From Cryobacterium adonitolivorans (GTDB lineage: Bacteria; Actinomycetota; Actinomycetes; Actinomycetales; Microbacteriaceae), in the NCBI RefSeq assembly GCF_004402695.1, contig NZ_SOFL01000008.1, positions 215,059-279,058 on the forward strand: a stretch of 64,000 bases of DNA. The letters are read 5' to 3'. The translations under genes and the position numbers were made by a program. The notes under the pieces are model-generated. The model was given only the letters and a program-made list of their open reading frames with translations, did not search any database and was not told the origin of the DNA. Positions 7,839 through 16,305 of the stretch are shown here, one piece after another; position 1 is the first letter of the stretch; every line of letters starts with the position of its first letter.

Positions 7839-10310
7839 TTATACGTTATCCCCGCCAGTGGTGTCCAGTGCGCGCGCAGCGGCTGCCGCGGCATCGTTCC
7901 CAGCCCATACCCAGTCGGTCACTTCGGGAATGTCCTCCCCGTGATCGCGGGTGTACTGCCGGGCACGCAGGCGGGCATCCTGCATCTGCTGGCGAAGCAG
8001 TCCGGCACGGGCTCCGAGTCCGGGCACCCGGTCGATGACATCCATCACCAGGTGGTACCGGTCGAGGTCGTTGAGCATGACCATGTCGAACGGCGTCGTC
8101 GTCGTTCCGTTCTCCTTGTACCCGCGGGCATGCAGGTTGCCATGGCCGTGGCGCTTGTAGGTGAGCCTGTGGATCAGCCACGGGTAGCCGTGGTAGGCGA
8201 AAACGATGGGCTTGTTCGCGGTGAAGTAGGCGTCGAACTCGCGGTCGCTCAGGCCGTGCGGGTGGTCGTCCTCCGACTGCAGGCGCATCAGGTCGACCAC
8301 GTTGACCACGCGCACGCTGAGGTCGGGCATGGCCTCGCGGAGGATCTTGGCGGCGGCGAGCACCTCGAGGGTGGGCACCTCGCCGGCGGCGGCGAGCACC
8401 ACGTCGGGTTCGGTGCCGGGAATCTCGGTGCCGGCCCACTCGAAGATGCCCAGGCCCCTCTCGCAGTGTGCGACGGCCTGGTCCATGGTGAGCCAGTTCG
8501 GCGCCGGCTGCTTGCCGGCCACGACCACGTTGACGTAGTCGACGCTGCGCAGGCAGTGGTCGTAGATCGACAGCAGGGTGTTCGCGTCGAAGGGCAGGTA
8601 GACCCGCACGACGTCGGCGCTCTTGTTCACGACGTGGTCGATGAAACCCGGGTCCTGGTGCGAGAACCCGTTGTGGTCCTGGCGCCAGACGTGGGAGGAG
8701 AGCAGGTAGTTCAGGCTCGAGATGGAGCGGCGCCACGGGATCTCACGGGTCACCTTGAGCCACTTGGCGTGCTGGTTGAACATCGAGTCGATGATGTGGA
8801 TGAACGCTTCGTAGCAGTTGAAGACGCCGTGCCGGCCGGTGAGCAGGTAGCCCTCGAGCCAACCCTGGCACTGGTGCTCGCTGAGCATCTCCATGACCCG
8901 GCCGGCGCGGGCGAGGTTGGTGTCTTCGGGCAGGTATTCGCCGTTCCACTGTTTGTCGGTGGCGGCGTAGACGGATGGTGCGAGCCGGTTGGATGCGGTC
9001 TCGTCGGGTCCGAAGATGCGGAAGTTGTCCGGGTTCTCGCGGATGATGTCGGCCATCCAGATGCCGAGCACCTTGGTGGCCTCGTCGACGGTGGCGCCGG
9101 GGGTCGGCACATCCACCGCGTAGTCGCGGAAGTTGGGCAGCTTGAGTTCGCGGCGCAGCAGCCCGCCGTTGGCGACCGGGTTGGCGCTCATGCGTAGATC
9201 GCCGTGCGGGGCGAGGGCGGTGATGTTGGCGGCGGGGGCGCCGGCCTCGTCGAAGAGCTCCTCGGGCTTGTAGGAGCGCAGCCAGGATTCGAGCACGTCG
9301 GTGTGCGACTGGGTGTCGCGGGCGTTGACCAGCGGCACCTGGTGCGAACGCCAGGAGTCTTCCACCTGCACGCCGTCGATCACGGGAGGGCAGGTCCAGC
9401 CCTTGGGGGTGCGCAGGATGATCATCGGCCAGCGCGGCCGGTTGGTGTCGCCGGCGAGGGCGGCGCGCTTGATCGCGGCGATCTCGTTGAGCACCTCGTC
9501 CATGGTCTGCGCCATGCGCTGGTGCACGGCCAGGGGGTTTTCGCCGTCGAAACCGCCGGAGACGATGTGCGGGTTGTGGCCGTAGCCGCGCATGAGCTCG
9601 AGCAGTTCGCTCTCGGGGATGCGGGCCAGGATGGTGGGGTTGGCGATCTTGTAGCCGTTGAGGTGCAGGATCGGCAGCACGACGCCATCCTGCAGCGGGT
9701 CGACGAACTTGTTGGAGTGCCAGCTGGTGGCCAGCGGGCCGGTCTCGGCCTCTCCGTCACCGATGACGGCGGCCACGAGCAGGTCGGGGTTGTCGAACGC
9801 TGCACCGTAGGCGTGGCTGAGCGCGTAGCCGAGCTCGCCGCCCTCGTGGATCGAGCCGGGGGTCTCGGGTGAGGCGTGGCTGGGGATGCCGCCCGGGAAG
9901 GAGAACTGGCGGAACAGGCCCTTGATGCCGTCTTCGGACTGATCGATACCGGAGTAGATCTCGGAGTAGGTGCCGTCGAGGTAGGCGTTGGCGACCATGC
10001 CGGGACCGCCGTGGCCGGGGCCGGTGATGTAGAGGGTGCTGATCTCGCGTTCGCGGATGACCCGGTTCAAGTGCGCGTAAAGGAAGTTGAGGCCGGGGGT
10101 AGTGCCCCAGTGGCCGAGCAGCCGCGGCTTGATGTGCTCGCGGGTGAGGGGCTCCCGCAGCAGCGGGTTGTCGAGCAGGTAGATCTGCCCGACGGAGAGA
10201 TAGTTCGAGGCACGCCACCACGCGTCGACGCTGGCGAGAGCTTCTGCGCTCAACGCGTGCGGCAGGCGGCTGGGCCAGGTGAATGAGGTGGCGCTGGACG
10301 AATGGACCAT
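7839..10310 (-). CDS. xfp: phosphoketolase (xylulose-5-P / fructose-6-P)
   Basis: This thiamine-diphosphate enzyme cleaves xylulose 5-phosphate or fructose 6-phosphate with phosphate, giving acetyl phosphate plus glyceraldehyde 3-phosphate or erythrose 4-phosphate. Visible family landmarks are [19 protein letters not shown] near residue 70, GPGHGGP, the GDGEAETGP cofactor motif, and the C-terminal [11 protein letters not shown] region. I place the start at the ATG at 10310, behind a TTGGAG site; TTG and GTG codons 12 and 3 bases further out are in frame but have no better ribosome site. Length is then 823 aa, normal for the family. It heads the operon with pta and ackA. Sequence alone does not settle substrate preference. 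Confidence 0.96.
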   Translation of the reverse strand: MVHSSSATSFTWPSRLPHALSAEALASVDAWWRASNYLSVGQIYLLDNPLLREPLTREHIKPRLLGHWGTTPGLNFLYAHLNRVIREREISTLYITGPGHGGPGMVANAYLDGTYSEIYSGIDQSEDGIKGLFRQFSFPGGIPSHASPETPGSIHEGGELGYALSHAYGAAFDNPDLLVAAVIGDGEAETGPLATSWHSNKFVDPLQDGVVLPILHLNGYKIANPTILARIPESELLELMRGYGHNPHIVSGGFDGENPLAVHQRMAQTMDEVLNEIAAIKRAALAGDTNRPRWPMIILRTPKGWTCPPVIDGVQVEDSWRSHQVPLVNARDTQSHTDVLESWLRSYKPEELFDEAGAPAANITALAPHGDLRMSANPVANGGLLRRELKLPNFRDYAVDVPTPGATVDEATKVLGIWMADIIRENPDNFRIFGPDETASNRLAPSVYAATDKQWNGEYLPEDTNLARAGRVMEMLSEHQCQGWLEGYLLTGRHGVFNCYEAFIHIIDSMFNQHAKWLKVTREIPWRRSISSLNYLLSSHVWRQDHNGFSHQDPGFIDHVVNKSADVVRVYLPFDANTLLSIYDHCLRSVDYVNVVVAGKQPAPNWLTMDQAVAHCERGLGIFEWAGTEIPGTEPDVVLAAAGEVPTLEVLAAAKILREAMPDLSVRVVNVVDLMRLQSEDDHPHGLSDREFDAYFTANKPIVFAYHGYPWLIHRLTYKRHGHGNLHARGYKENGTTTTPFDMVMLNDLDRYHLVMDVIDRVPGLGARAGLLRQQMQDARLRARQYTRDHGEDIPEVTDWVWAGNDAAAAAARALDTTGGDNV

Positions 10311-10432
10311 CACGGACTCCAAGTGCTCTATGGGCGCCAGTGGCGCTGTTCAAGTCTAGGAGCGTTGATTCTTTGCAAGAGGGACGTTGGTCCCCCCTGC
10401 CCGCCGGCGAAAGGGCTACGCTTACCGGTTCG

Positions 10433-10462
10433 CATCCGGGCACATCCGGGCACATCCGGGCA
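10433..10462. repeat. three tandem copies of a 10-bp unit
   Basis: CATCCGGGCA occurs three times without interruption. It lies immediately beyond the 3' end of the ffs gene, between ffs and the phosphoketolase promoter. No function is evident. Confidence 0.85.
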
Positions 10463-10465
10463 AAG

Positions 10466-10556
10466 TAAAACTCCTCGCGCACCCACCAGAGCCCAGTTAC
10501 CCTTGCTACGTTTCCGTCCTGGGGGAGTTGGCTGGGATAGCGCCACGCGAGGAGCC
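10466..10556 (-). ncRNA. ffs: signal recognition particle RNA, small bacterial type
   Basis: On the minus strand the ends pair as CTCCTCGCG with CGCGAGGAG. The apical helix contains CCAGGACGGAAACG followed by GTAGCAAGGG, which is the GGAA tetraloop and asymmetric-loop signature of helix 8 that binds Ffh. A TTTTACTTT run follows the closing stem and can serve as terminator. The size (~90-97 nt) fits the small SRP RNA of actinobacteria. The exact 5' and 3' ends are uncertain by a few bases. Confidence 0.88.
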
Positions 10557-10681
10557 GTTGCCAGTTTAGGGCGTCTCGTCCCCATGCCCAAACCCGGGCA
10601 CCCTGAACGATGTGTCACGCAGAGCATTCAGAAGCAGGTAAGATTTTCCCTGGTCGTTGTCTTCACGAATCGGCCGGCTCA

Positions 10682-10766
10682 GGAGAATTCGCCTAGTGGC
10701 CTATGGCGCACGCTTGGAAAGCGTGTTGGGTGAAAGCCCTCGGGGGTTCGAATCCCCCATTCTCCG
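10682..10766 (+). tRNA. tRNA-Ser (GGA anticodon)
   Basis: The acceptor stem GGAGAAT pairs with ATTCTCC. The anticodon arm CACGCTTGGAAAGCGTG shows a GGA anticodon, there is a long variable arm (TTGGGTGAAAGCCCTC), and the T arm is GGGGGTTCGAATCCCCC. The 85-nt length fits a class II tRNA. CCA is not encoded. Confidence 0.96.
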
Positions 10767-10783
10767 CAAGTTGCTTCACCCGG

Positions 10784-10827
10784 AACCCCGCCCGCGTAGC
10801 CCAGTGCACGTACAGGCGGGGTTTTTT
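10784..10827 (+). terminator. rho-independent terminator after tRNA-Ser
   Basis: The arms AACCCCGCC (10784-10792) and GGCGGGGTT (10815-10823) pair and are followed by a run of T, so transcription from the tRNA gene should stop here. Confidence 0.88.
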
Positions 10828-10870
10828 GTGTGAGAGGCCGGCCGTTGGTTGAGGTTCTACGATCGCACTC

Positions 10871-11751
10871 GTGCCCCTACCCACCTTGCCGTCCGCGGCC
10901 CCGCTGCGCCCCGCCTCGATCTTCGGCCGGGAGTACGTCTGGGTCACCGTCGGCATCCTCGCGCTGATCTTCCTTGCCGTTCGAGGCGCTGGCCGTGACC
11001 ACGGTGATGCCCACCATCAGTGCGGCGCTCGACGGCGACTCCTTGTACGCGCTGGCGTTCTCCGGTCCGCTCGCCGTGGGAGTTGTGGGCATGGTGGTTG
11101 CGGGCAAACTGGGCGGACCGCTCCGGCCCGGTGCCCGTGGTGCTGACCGCGGTTGTGCTGTTTGTCGTGGGCCTGATGATCGCCGGCACCGCCGCATCCA
11201 TGCCCGCGCTCATCGTGGGACGACTGGTGCACGGCCTCGGCGGCGGGGCGCTGAGCGTGTCGCTGTACGTGGTCGTCGCGCGGGTGTACCCGCAGCGGAT
11301 GCATCCGGCGTTCTTCGGCGCCTTCGCCGGAGCCTGGGTGGTGCCGTCGCTGATCGGACCGCTCATCGCGGGCCTGGTGGCGGAGTACACCAGCTGGCGG
11401 TGGGTGTTCCTCGGGGTTGTGGTGCTGGTGCTGGCCGCGATGGGCATGCTGCGGCCGGGGCTGGCGTCGATCGCGGCGTCGGAGCGGGAGCGGCCGGTTG
11501 GTGTTCGGGAACCGTGGCGGCTATCGCGCACGCTGTGGTCGCTGGGTGCGGCGGCGGCGGTGCTCTGCGCGTCGATGGCGGCGCAGCTGCCGGGCGCGTT
11601 GCTGTGGATTGGCACCGGGGCCGCCTGTGTACTGGCCGGGGTGGCGCTGCGTCCGCTGCTTCACTCTCTCGGCGCTGCTCGCCATCGGCGGCCTACTGCT
11701 CGTGGGCCGGGTCGGCCGCGACGACCCGCCCGCGGCCGGCCCGCCCGCCTG
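10871..11751 (+). pseudogene. decayed MFS drug-efflux transporter
   Basis: The product should be a major facilitator exporter, but the frame is broken at least three times. It starts at GTG 10871 (MPLPTLPSAAP...GILALIFL). It jumps frame near 10975 to read PFEALAVTTVMPTISAALDG, and again near 11110, where one extra G in CTGGGCGGACC turns KLADRSG into KLGG. It then reads VLTAVVLFVVGLMIAGTAAS and HGLGGGALSVSLYVVVARVYP. Near 11660 the sequence passes from mid-protein straight to the last helix (LSALLAIGGLLLVG), so most of the C-terminal half is deleted. A palindromic repeat begins about 50 bases after the remnant. Confidence 0.88.
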
Positions 11752-11802
11752 AGCCGCACCTGAGCCGCGCGCCCGAGCCGGGCCAGGTCGCATCGCGCGC
11801 GC

Positions 11803-11870
11803 CTACTGTTGCCAGAGCGGACTTCTGCGCCCGGTGCGCCGGACACAATTGCCCGCACGGGCAACAGTTG
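11803..11870. repeat. family D palindromic element, copy 1
   Basis: The ends CTACTGTTGCC and GGCAACAGTTG pair. The core holds ACTTCTGCGCCCGGTGCGCC and CAATTGCCCGCACGGG. Related copies lie at 48071-48138 (inverted relative to this one) and 53163-53240. It separates the MFS remnant from the DGPF gene. Confidence 0.8.
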
Positions 11871-11946
11871 CGGGGCGGATGTCGATTTCGGACTGGTTCA
11901 GTCGTCATAGGAGTGTCAGTATCCGTTACGCGTGAAAGGACAGATC

Positions 11947-12324
11947 ATGCAATATTCACTACTCGTCATCAGCCAGGAGTCCGGGGACGCCGGGATCACC
12001 GAGGAAGACATGGAATGGGGCCGGGCGGCGTTCGACGCCTACGGCAAGGCCCTCGACGCGGCGGGCGTGCTCGTGTCCGCCGACATCCTGCAGCCCGTGT
12101 CGGCCTCGACGACGGTATCGCTGCGGGATGGCGCCCTGCAGATTCAGGACGGCCCGTTCGCCGACACCAAGGAACGCCTGAACGGCACCTTCGTGATCGA
12201 GGTGCCCGACCTCGACGCCGCCATCGACTGGGCCGGGAAATGCCCCGCCGCCCAGTACGGAGCTATCGAGGTGCGCCCGTCGGCGATCGTGTTCACCGAC
12301 GGCGAATGGCACCAGGTAGCGTGA
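11947..12324 (+). CDS. YCII/DGPF domain protein
   Basis: The 125-residue protein has a single YCII-like ferredoxin-fold domain with the diagnostic DGPFADTKERL..F.(I/V)EV segment near residues 68-85. The ATG at 11947 follows GAAAGGA. Its stop overlaps the next gene's GTG start (GTGA), so the two are translationally coupled. DGPF proteins are the standard genomic partners of ECF42 sigma factors. Their biochemical role is unknown; they may be the main targets of the sigma factor. Confidence 0.93.
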   Translation: MQYSLLVISQESGDAGITEEDMEWGRAAFDAYGKALDAAGVLVSADILQPVSASTTVSLRDGALQIQDGPFADTKERLNGTFVIEVPDLDAAIDWAGKCPAAQYGAIEVRPSAIVFTDGEWHQVA

Positions 12325-13661
12325 CCGCCCGGGCGCGGGCGGAACTCGCCGCCCGTGCCTCCTACGGGCGCCTGATCGCCGTGCTGGCCGCGCCCACCGG
12401 CGACATTGCGGCCGCCGAAGACGCCCTCTCCGACGCGTTCGAGCGTGCGCTCACCATCTGGCCGCGCGAGGGTGTCCCCGATAATCCGGAGGGATGGTTG
12501 CTCACCGTGGCCCGCAATCGACTCAGGGACCTCTGGAAATCGGCGGCGGTGCGGCTGCGGGCTCCGCTGGTCGAGGGCACTCTCGACGGTGCCGATCGGG
12601 ACGGCGCCCGATCGACAGGCGCTTGGTCGACAGGCACGGGAGCGGACGCCTGGGACGGCAGACTGGCTGCCGGCTCCGGAGCGGTGGGACTCGACGCGCT
12701 CGAAGCGCTCGACACCGAGGCGATTCCCGACAAGCGCATCGAGCTCCTCTGCGTGTGCGCGCACCCGGCCATCGACCTTGCCGTGCGCACCCCGCTGATG
12801 CTGCAGTCCGTGCTGGGCCTCACAGCGGCCGACATCGCGGCGGCCTACGCGGTTCCGGAGCCCGTCATGGCGCAGCGGCTCGTGCGGGCCAAGCGGCGCA
12901 TCCGTGCCACGCGCATCCCGTTCGTGGTGCCGTCGCTCACCGACCTGCCCCAGCGGTTGCCCGCGGTGCTCGAGGCCGTCTACGGTGCCTACGCGATCGA
13001 CTGGGCCAGCGCGGAGCCGGATACCCGAGCCGCGCCGGACTCTTTGGCCGGCGAAGCGCTGTACCTGGCCGAGACCCTCGCCGCGCTGCTGCCCGACGAA
13101 CCGGAGGTGCTCGGCCTGGCCGCCCTGCTGGCCCTCTCGATCGCCCGACTGCCGGCCCGCACGAGCAGCACGGGCGAGCTCGTCGCCCTCGACGACCAGG
13201 ACCCGGACCTGTGGGACACCGCCCTCATCGCGCGCGGAGAGAGCTACCTGCGGCGCGCCCAGCCGCTGGGCCGGATCGGCCGGTTCCAGCTGGAGGCGGC
13301 CATCCAGTCGGCGCACTGCGATCGCGCCCGCTCCGGCGTGACCGACTGGCCCGCGCTAAAGACCCTGCACACCGCGCTGGTGCGGGTCTCCCCCACCGCG
13401 GGCGCCCGGGTGGCGCTGGCCGCGGTCATCGGCAACGTCGACGGGCCGACGGCCGGGCTCGGCGTGCTCGACGTGCTGGCCCGCGACCGTCCGGACACGG
13501 CGTCGTTTCAGCCGTTCTGGGCCACCCGGGCGCATCTATTGGCCGAGGTGGGGCGAGTGGCGGATGCCCGCGGCGCGTACGACCGGGCCGTGGAGCTGGC
13601 CCGCGACGAGCGGCTGCGCGCGGCGTTGCGGCGCCGGGCCGGGGCCTTGCCGCCGGGCTGA
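12321..13661 (+). CDS. ECF sigma factor, ECF42-like, with C-terminal helical extension
   Basis: Sigma-2 is seen at residues ~10-75 (AAAEDALSDAFERALTIWPREGVPDNPEGWLLTVARNRLRD). Sigma-4 lies near 130-195 (PDKRIELLCVCAHPAIDL...LTAADIAAAYAVPEPVMAQRLVRAKRRI). A ~250-residue C-terminal extension follows, including LYLAETLAALLPDEPEVLGLAALLAL, that is TPR-like in this family. The GTG start overlaps the DGPF stop. No anti-sigma gene is nearby, as is usual for ECF42, whose extension is thought to control activity. The linker between the sigma domains carries an extra Gly/Ala/Ser/Asp-rich stretch near residues 92-112, longer than I would expect. Confidence 0.92.
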   Translation: MTARARAELAARASYGRLIAVLAAPTGDIAAAEDALSDAFERALTIWPREGVPDNPEGWLLTVARNRLRDLWKSAAVRLRAPLVEGTLDGADRDGARSTGAWSTGTGADAWDGRLAAGSGAVGLDALEALDTEAIPDKRIELLCVCAHPAIDLAVRTPLMLQSVLGLTAADIAAAYAVPEPVMAQRLVRAKRRIRATRIPFVVPSLTDLPQRLPAVLEAVYGAYAIDWASAEPDTRAAPDSLAGEALYLAETLAALLPDEPEVLGLAALLALSIARLPARTSSTGELVALDDQDPDLWDTALIARGESYLRRAQPLGRIGRFQLEAAIQSAHCDRARSGVTDWPALKTLHTALVRVSPTAGARVALAAVIGNVDGPTAGLGVLDVLARDRPDTASFQPFWATRAHLLAEVGRVADARGAYDRAVELARDERLRAALRRRAGALPPG

Positions 13662-13710
13662 GCCGCAGCCAGTCTGCTGAGTGCGACCCATTCGCTGGTC
13701 GCGACCCTTC

Positions 13711-13806
13711 CGCTGGTCGAGCTCGTCGAGACCCCGCGAGACGAACTCACGAACGCGGCCGACTCTCGCGGGCACGTCACCTTGTTGCGACAGGCTCAAC
13801 CAGCGG
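13711..13806. repeat. family E REP-like inverted pair
   Basis: A reverse unit (GCTGGTCGAGCTCGTCGAGA) and a forward unit (TTGCGACAGGCTCAACCAGC) lie about 50 bases apart and can form a hairpin. They fill the gap after the sigma-factor gene. Confidence 0.75.
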
Positions 13807-13849
13807 GGTGGGGGCGAACAGCGGATACATCACACGAAGGCGGGTAGAC

Positions 13850-14086
13850 CTAGTCGCCGACGTGGCGGCGGGGGCGGGGCGGGGGCGGCGGCGGCACCTC
13901 TTTGGCGGCGACCACCTCGGCGAGCACGAGCGACACCGTGCCACGCTTGGTCTCCACCGTGCAGTGTGTGGCGTTGCGGGACCTAAGGTAGCCGAGGGCA
14001 TCCGTGTAGCCGTCGGCGATGCGCGTGCGTACGACGACACGGGTGCCGAGGTCGGCGGCGGTGAGGAAGTCGAGAGGGTGGTTCAT
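13850..14086 (-). CDS. small conserved protein resembling the N-terminal domain of Rv0428c-type acetyltransferases (DUF6725-like)
   Basis: The protein has 78 residues: a compact beta-rich unit (DLGTRVVVRTRIADGYTDAL, then HCTVETKRGTVSLVLAEVVAAKEVPPPPPPR) ending in a poly-Pro/Arg tail. Similar units form the SH3-like N-terminus of actinobacterial GNAT proteins of the Rv0428c type and also occur as free-standing small proteins, as here; no acetyltransferase domain follows. Its ATG overlaps the stop of the TrkA gene (ATGA), so it is probably translated with the potassium genes. The functional link to potassium uptake is unknown. Confidence 0.7.
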   Translation of the reverse strand: MNHPLDFLTAADLGTRVVVRTRIADGYTDALGYLRSRNATHCTVETKRGTVSLVLAEVVAAKEVPPPPPPRPRRHVGD

Positions 14087-14799
14087 CAGCGCAACCGGCT
14101 GAACGACTCAACGCGTTCGTTCTGCCCTGCGACCAGGATGATGTCGCCCTCCTCGATCACGGTGTCCATGGTGGTGTAGCTCCAGCCCTGCCCCTCGCGG
14201 TGGTACGCGGTGACGGTGATCCCGTGCACGGTGCGCACCCGGGTCTCGCTGAGCGGCCGACCGAGGATCTCCCGCGGCGGTGCGGTCTTCACCAGGGCGA
14301 AGTCATCGTCGATGGCGATGTAGTCCTGCATCACACCGCGAACCAGGTGCGCGACGCGCTTGCCCATGTCCTTCTCCGGGTAGATCACGTGGTTCACGCC
14401 CAGTTGGCGCAGAATTTCGCCATGCGGCTCGCTCACGGCCTTGGCCCAGATATTGGGTATGCCCAGCTTGAGCAGCAGCGACGCTGTGAGGATGTTCGCC
14501 TGGATGTCCCCGCCGATGGCGACCACGACGCTGCTGAACTCCGGCACCGACAGTTGTCGCAGGGTCTCCTCCTTGGTGGAGTCCGCGCGCACAACGTGGG
14601 TGAGCAGCCGGTTGTGCGCCTGTACGATCTCCTCGTCACCGTCGATGCCGAGCACCTCGGTGCCGCTCGCCATCAGCTCGAGGGCGAGGGCGCTGCCGAA
14701 CCGGCCGAGGCCGATCACGACGACCGAGTCCTCCTCCGCCCTCCGTGCCGGCTGCCGCTGGCTGAACAGGGAGAACGATGACGACCGGAATTTAGCCAA
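14086..14799 (-). CDS. potassium uptake regulatory subunit, TrkA/KtrA family
   Basis: This is the cytosolic gating subunit for the adjacent TrkH/KtrB-type channel. A Rossmann RCK_N domain begins at VVVIGLGRFGSALALEL (residues ~25-41), with an acidic ribose-binding residue in LGIDGDEE. RCK_C follows from ~150 (REILGRPLSETRVRTVHGITVTA). I set the start at TTG 14799: an AGGAGAGG site lies seven bases upstream, and this codon overlaps the channel gene's stop. A longer frame to 14865 lies inside the channel gene and lacks a better site. Length is 237 aa, typical for KtrA. Confidence 0.92.
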   Translation of the reverse strand: MAKFRSSSFSLFSQRQPARRAEEDSVVVIGLGRFGSALALELMASGTEVLGIDGDEEIVQAHNRLLTHVVRADSTKEETLRQLSVPEFSSVVVAIGGDIQANILTASLLLKLGIPNIWAKAVSEPHGEILRQLGVNHVIYPEKDMGKRVAHLVRGVMQDYIAIDDDFALVKTAPPREILGRPLSETRVRTVHGITVTAYHREGQGWSYTTMDTVIEEGDIILVAGQNERVESFSRLR

Positions 14800-16159
14800 T
14801 GATGGGCCTCTCCTTCGGGAATTCGAACCTGGTGGGGCGCTCCCGCAGGGCGAGGGCTGAAGCAAACGTAATCGGACCGAGCCGGCCGATGAACATTAGC
14901 AGGATGAGGATCACCTGGCCGGCCTGGGGCAGGTCGGCCGTGATTCCGGTGGACATGCCGACAGTGCCGAAGGCCGAGATCGCCTCGAACAGCAATGCGT
15001 CGAGGCCGATGTCGGTGAGCAACATCAGGGCCGCAGTGGACGCGGTGACGACGAAAACGGCCAGGAGCACGAGGGTGATGGCTTGCCGGTGCACCGCACG
15101 GGAGAGCCGCTTGCCGAACACGTTCACGACGCCGTCGCCGCGGATCTCGGCGACCAGGATGAAGTACAGCACCGCGAAGGTGGTGATCTTGATACCACCG
15201 GCGGTGCCGGCCGGGCCACCGCCGATGAACATCAGCACGTCCATACCGAGCAGGCTGGCGGAGTCCATCTCCCCGACGTCGATGCTGTTGAACCCGGCGG
15301 TGCGGGTCTGCACCGACTGGAAGAAGCCGACCAGGATCTTCGCCGGCCAGTCCAGCGGGCCCAGCGTGGCCGGGTTGGTCCACTCCACCGCGGTGATGTA
15401 GACGGTGCCGGCGACCAGCAGGGTCACCGTGCCGGCGAGCACCAAGCGGGTGTTCATGGTCCACTGCCGCGGCGAGCCGAGGTACTTTCGCAACTGCACG
15501 ATAACCGGAAAACCCAACCCGCCGAGGATCACGGCGGCCGCGATCGGCAGGCAGATGAACGGATCGACGGCGTAGCCCATCAGGTTGTCGCTGAACAGCG
15601 CGAACCCGGCGTTGTTGAACGACGACACCGAGTGGAAGACCCCGAGCCAGATCGCCCGGCCGAACGGTTCGCCGTAGCCGAACAGAAAACGCAGGCTGAG
15701 CAGCACCGCGACCACGACCTCCACCACCAGGGAGATGCTGACAACGCCGAGCACGAGCCCCTTCACATCTTCAAGGCCCACACTCTTCACCTCGGATGCG
15801 GCGGTGACGCGCGTGCGCAACGACATCCGACGCACAACGGCCAGCCCGATCACCGACGCGAAGGTCATCACGCCGAAGCCGCCGATCTGGATGAGCAACA
15901 GGATCACGACCTGCCCGAACGGGGTCCAGAAGGTGGCCGTGTCCACCACGGTGAGCCCGGTCACGCAGACCGCTGAGGTGGCCGTGAAGATCGCCTCCGC
16001 GAACGACGCACCGCCGAGGCCGACCTTGGCGATCGGCAATGAGAGCAGTCCGGCGCCGATCAGGATAGTGAGGGCGAAGCCCGCGGCCACCGCCTGTGCG
16101 GGGTGCAGGCGGAATTTCGGCCGGTCCAGGCCCGTTCCCATCATCGCACGCGAGTTCAC
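14792..16159 (-). CDS. potassium uptake channel subunit, TrkH/KtrB family
   Basis: The 455-residue membrane protein has the four M1-P-M2 repeats of the superfamily. Selectivity-filter glycines are visible in SAVCVTGLTVVD (repeat 1), SSFNNAGFAL (repeat 2), QTRTAGFNSID (repeat 3) and SAFGTVGMSTGIT (repeat 4). The GGGPAGTAGGIKITTF gating loop is intact. It pairs with the TrkA-type subunit gene that overlaps its 3' end. The pair should give Na+- or H+-linked K+ uptake; coupling ion cannot be read from sequence. Confidence 0.94.
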   Translation of the reverse strand: MNSRAMMGTGLDRPKFRLHPAQAVAAGFALTILIGAGLLSLPIAKVGLGGASFAEAIFTATSAVCVTGLTVVDTATFWTPFGQVVILLLIQIGGFGVMTFASVIGLAVVRRMSLRTRVTAASEVKSVGLEDVKGLVLGVVSISLVVEVVVAVLLSLRFLFGYGEPFGRAIWLGVFHSVSSFNNAGFALFSDNLMGYAVDPFICLPIAAAVILGGLGFPVIVQLRKYLGSPRQWTMNTRLVLAGTVTLLVAGTVYITAVEWTNPATLGPLDWPAKILVGFFQSVQTRTAGFNSIDVGEMDSASLLGMDVLMFIGGGPAGTAGGIKITTFAVLYFILVAEIRGDGVVNVFGKRLSRAVHRQAITLVLLAVFVVTASTAALMLLTDIGLDALLFEAISAFGTVGMSTGITADLPQAGQVILILLMFIGRLGPITFASALALRERPTRFEFPKERPIIG

Positions 16160-16241
16160 TGTGACACTCTACGACGCCTGGGCGGCCCCGGTTGCACTGG
16201 ATTCATGGGCCTGGCTTAGCGCTCCGTGGCCCCCGAACGGT

Positions 16242-16256
16242 GTCTACTAAGTAGAC
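16242..16256. promoter_or_regulatory. perfect 15-bp palindrome, candidate operator
   Basis: GTCTACTAAGTAGAC is a perfect inverted repeat about one central base. It sits between the divergent TrkH-type gene and the 196-aa membrane protein gene. No adjacent regulator gene explains it. Confidence 0.5.
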
Positions 16257-16305
16257 GGAGCATGGGGCATACTCGGTAGTACACCGGGTGAGGGGGAACA
16301 CGAGG

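Noticed and set aside
10974-13661. A continuous open frame of ~895 codons
   Set aside because: It is a chance extension of the sigma-factor frame upstream through the MFS remnant and DGPF gene. Only 12321-13661 has a start with coupling and family identity.
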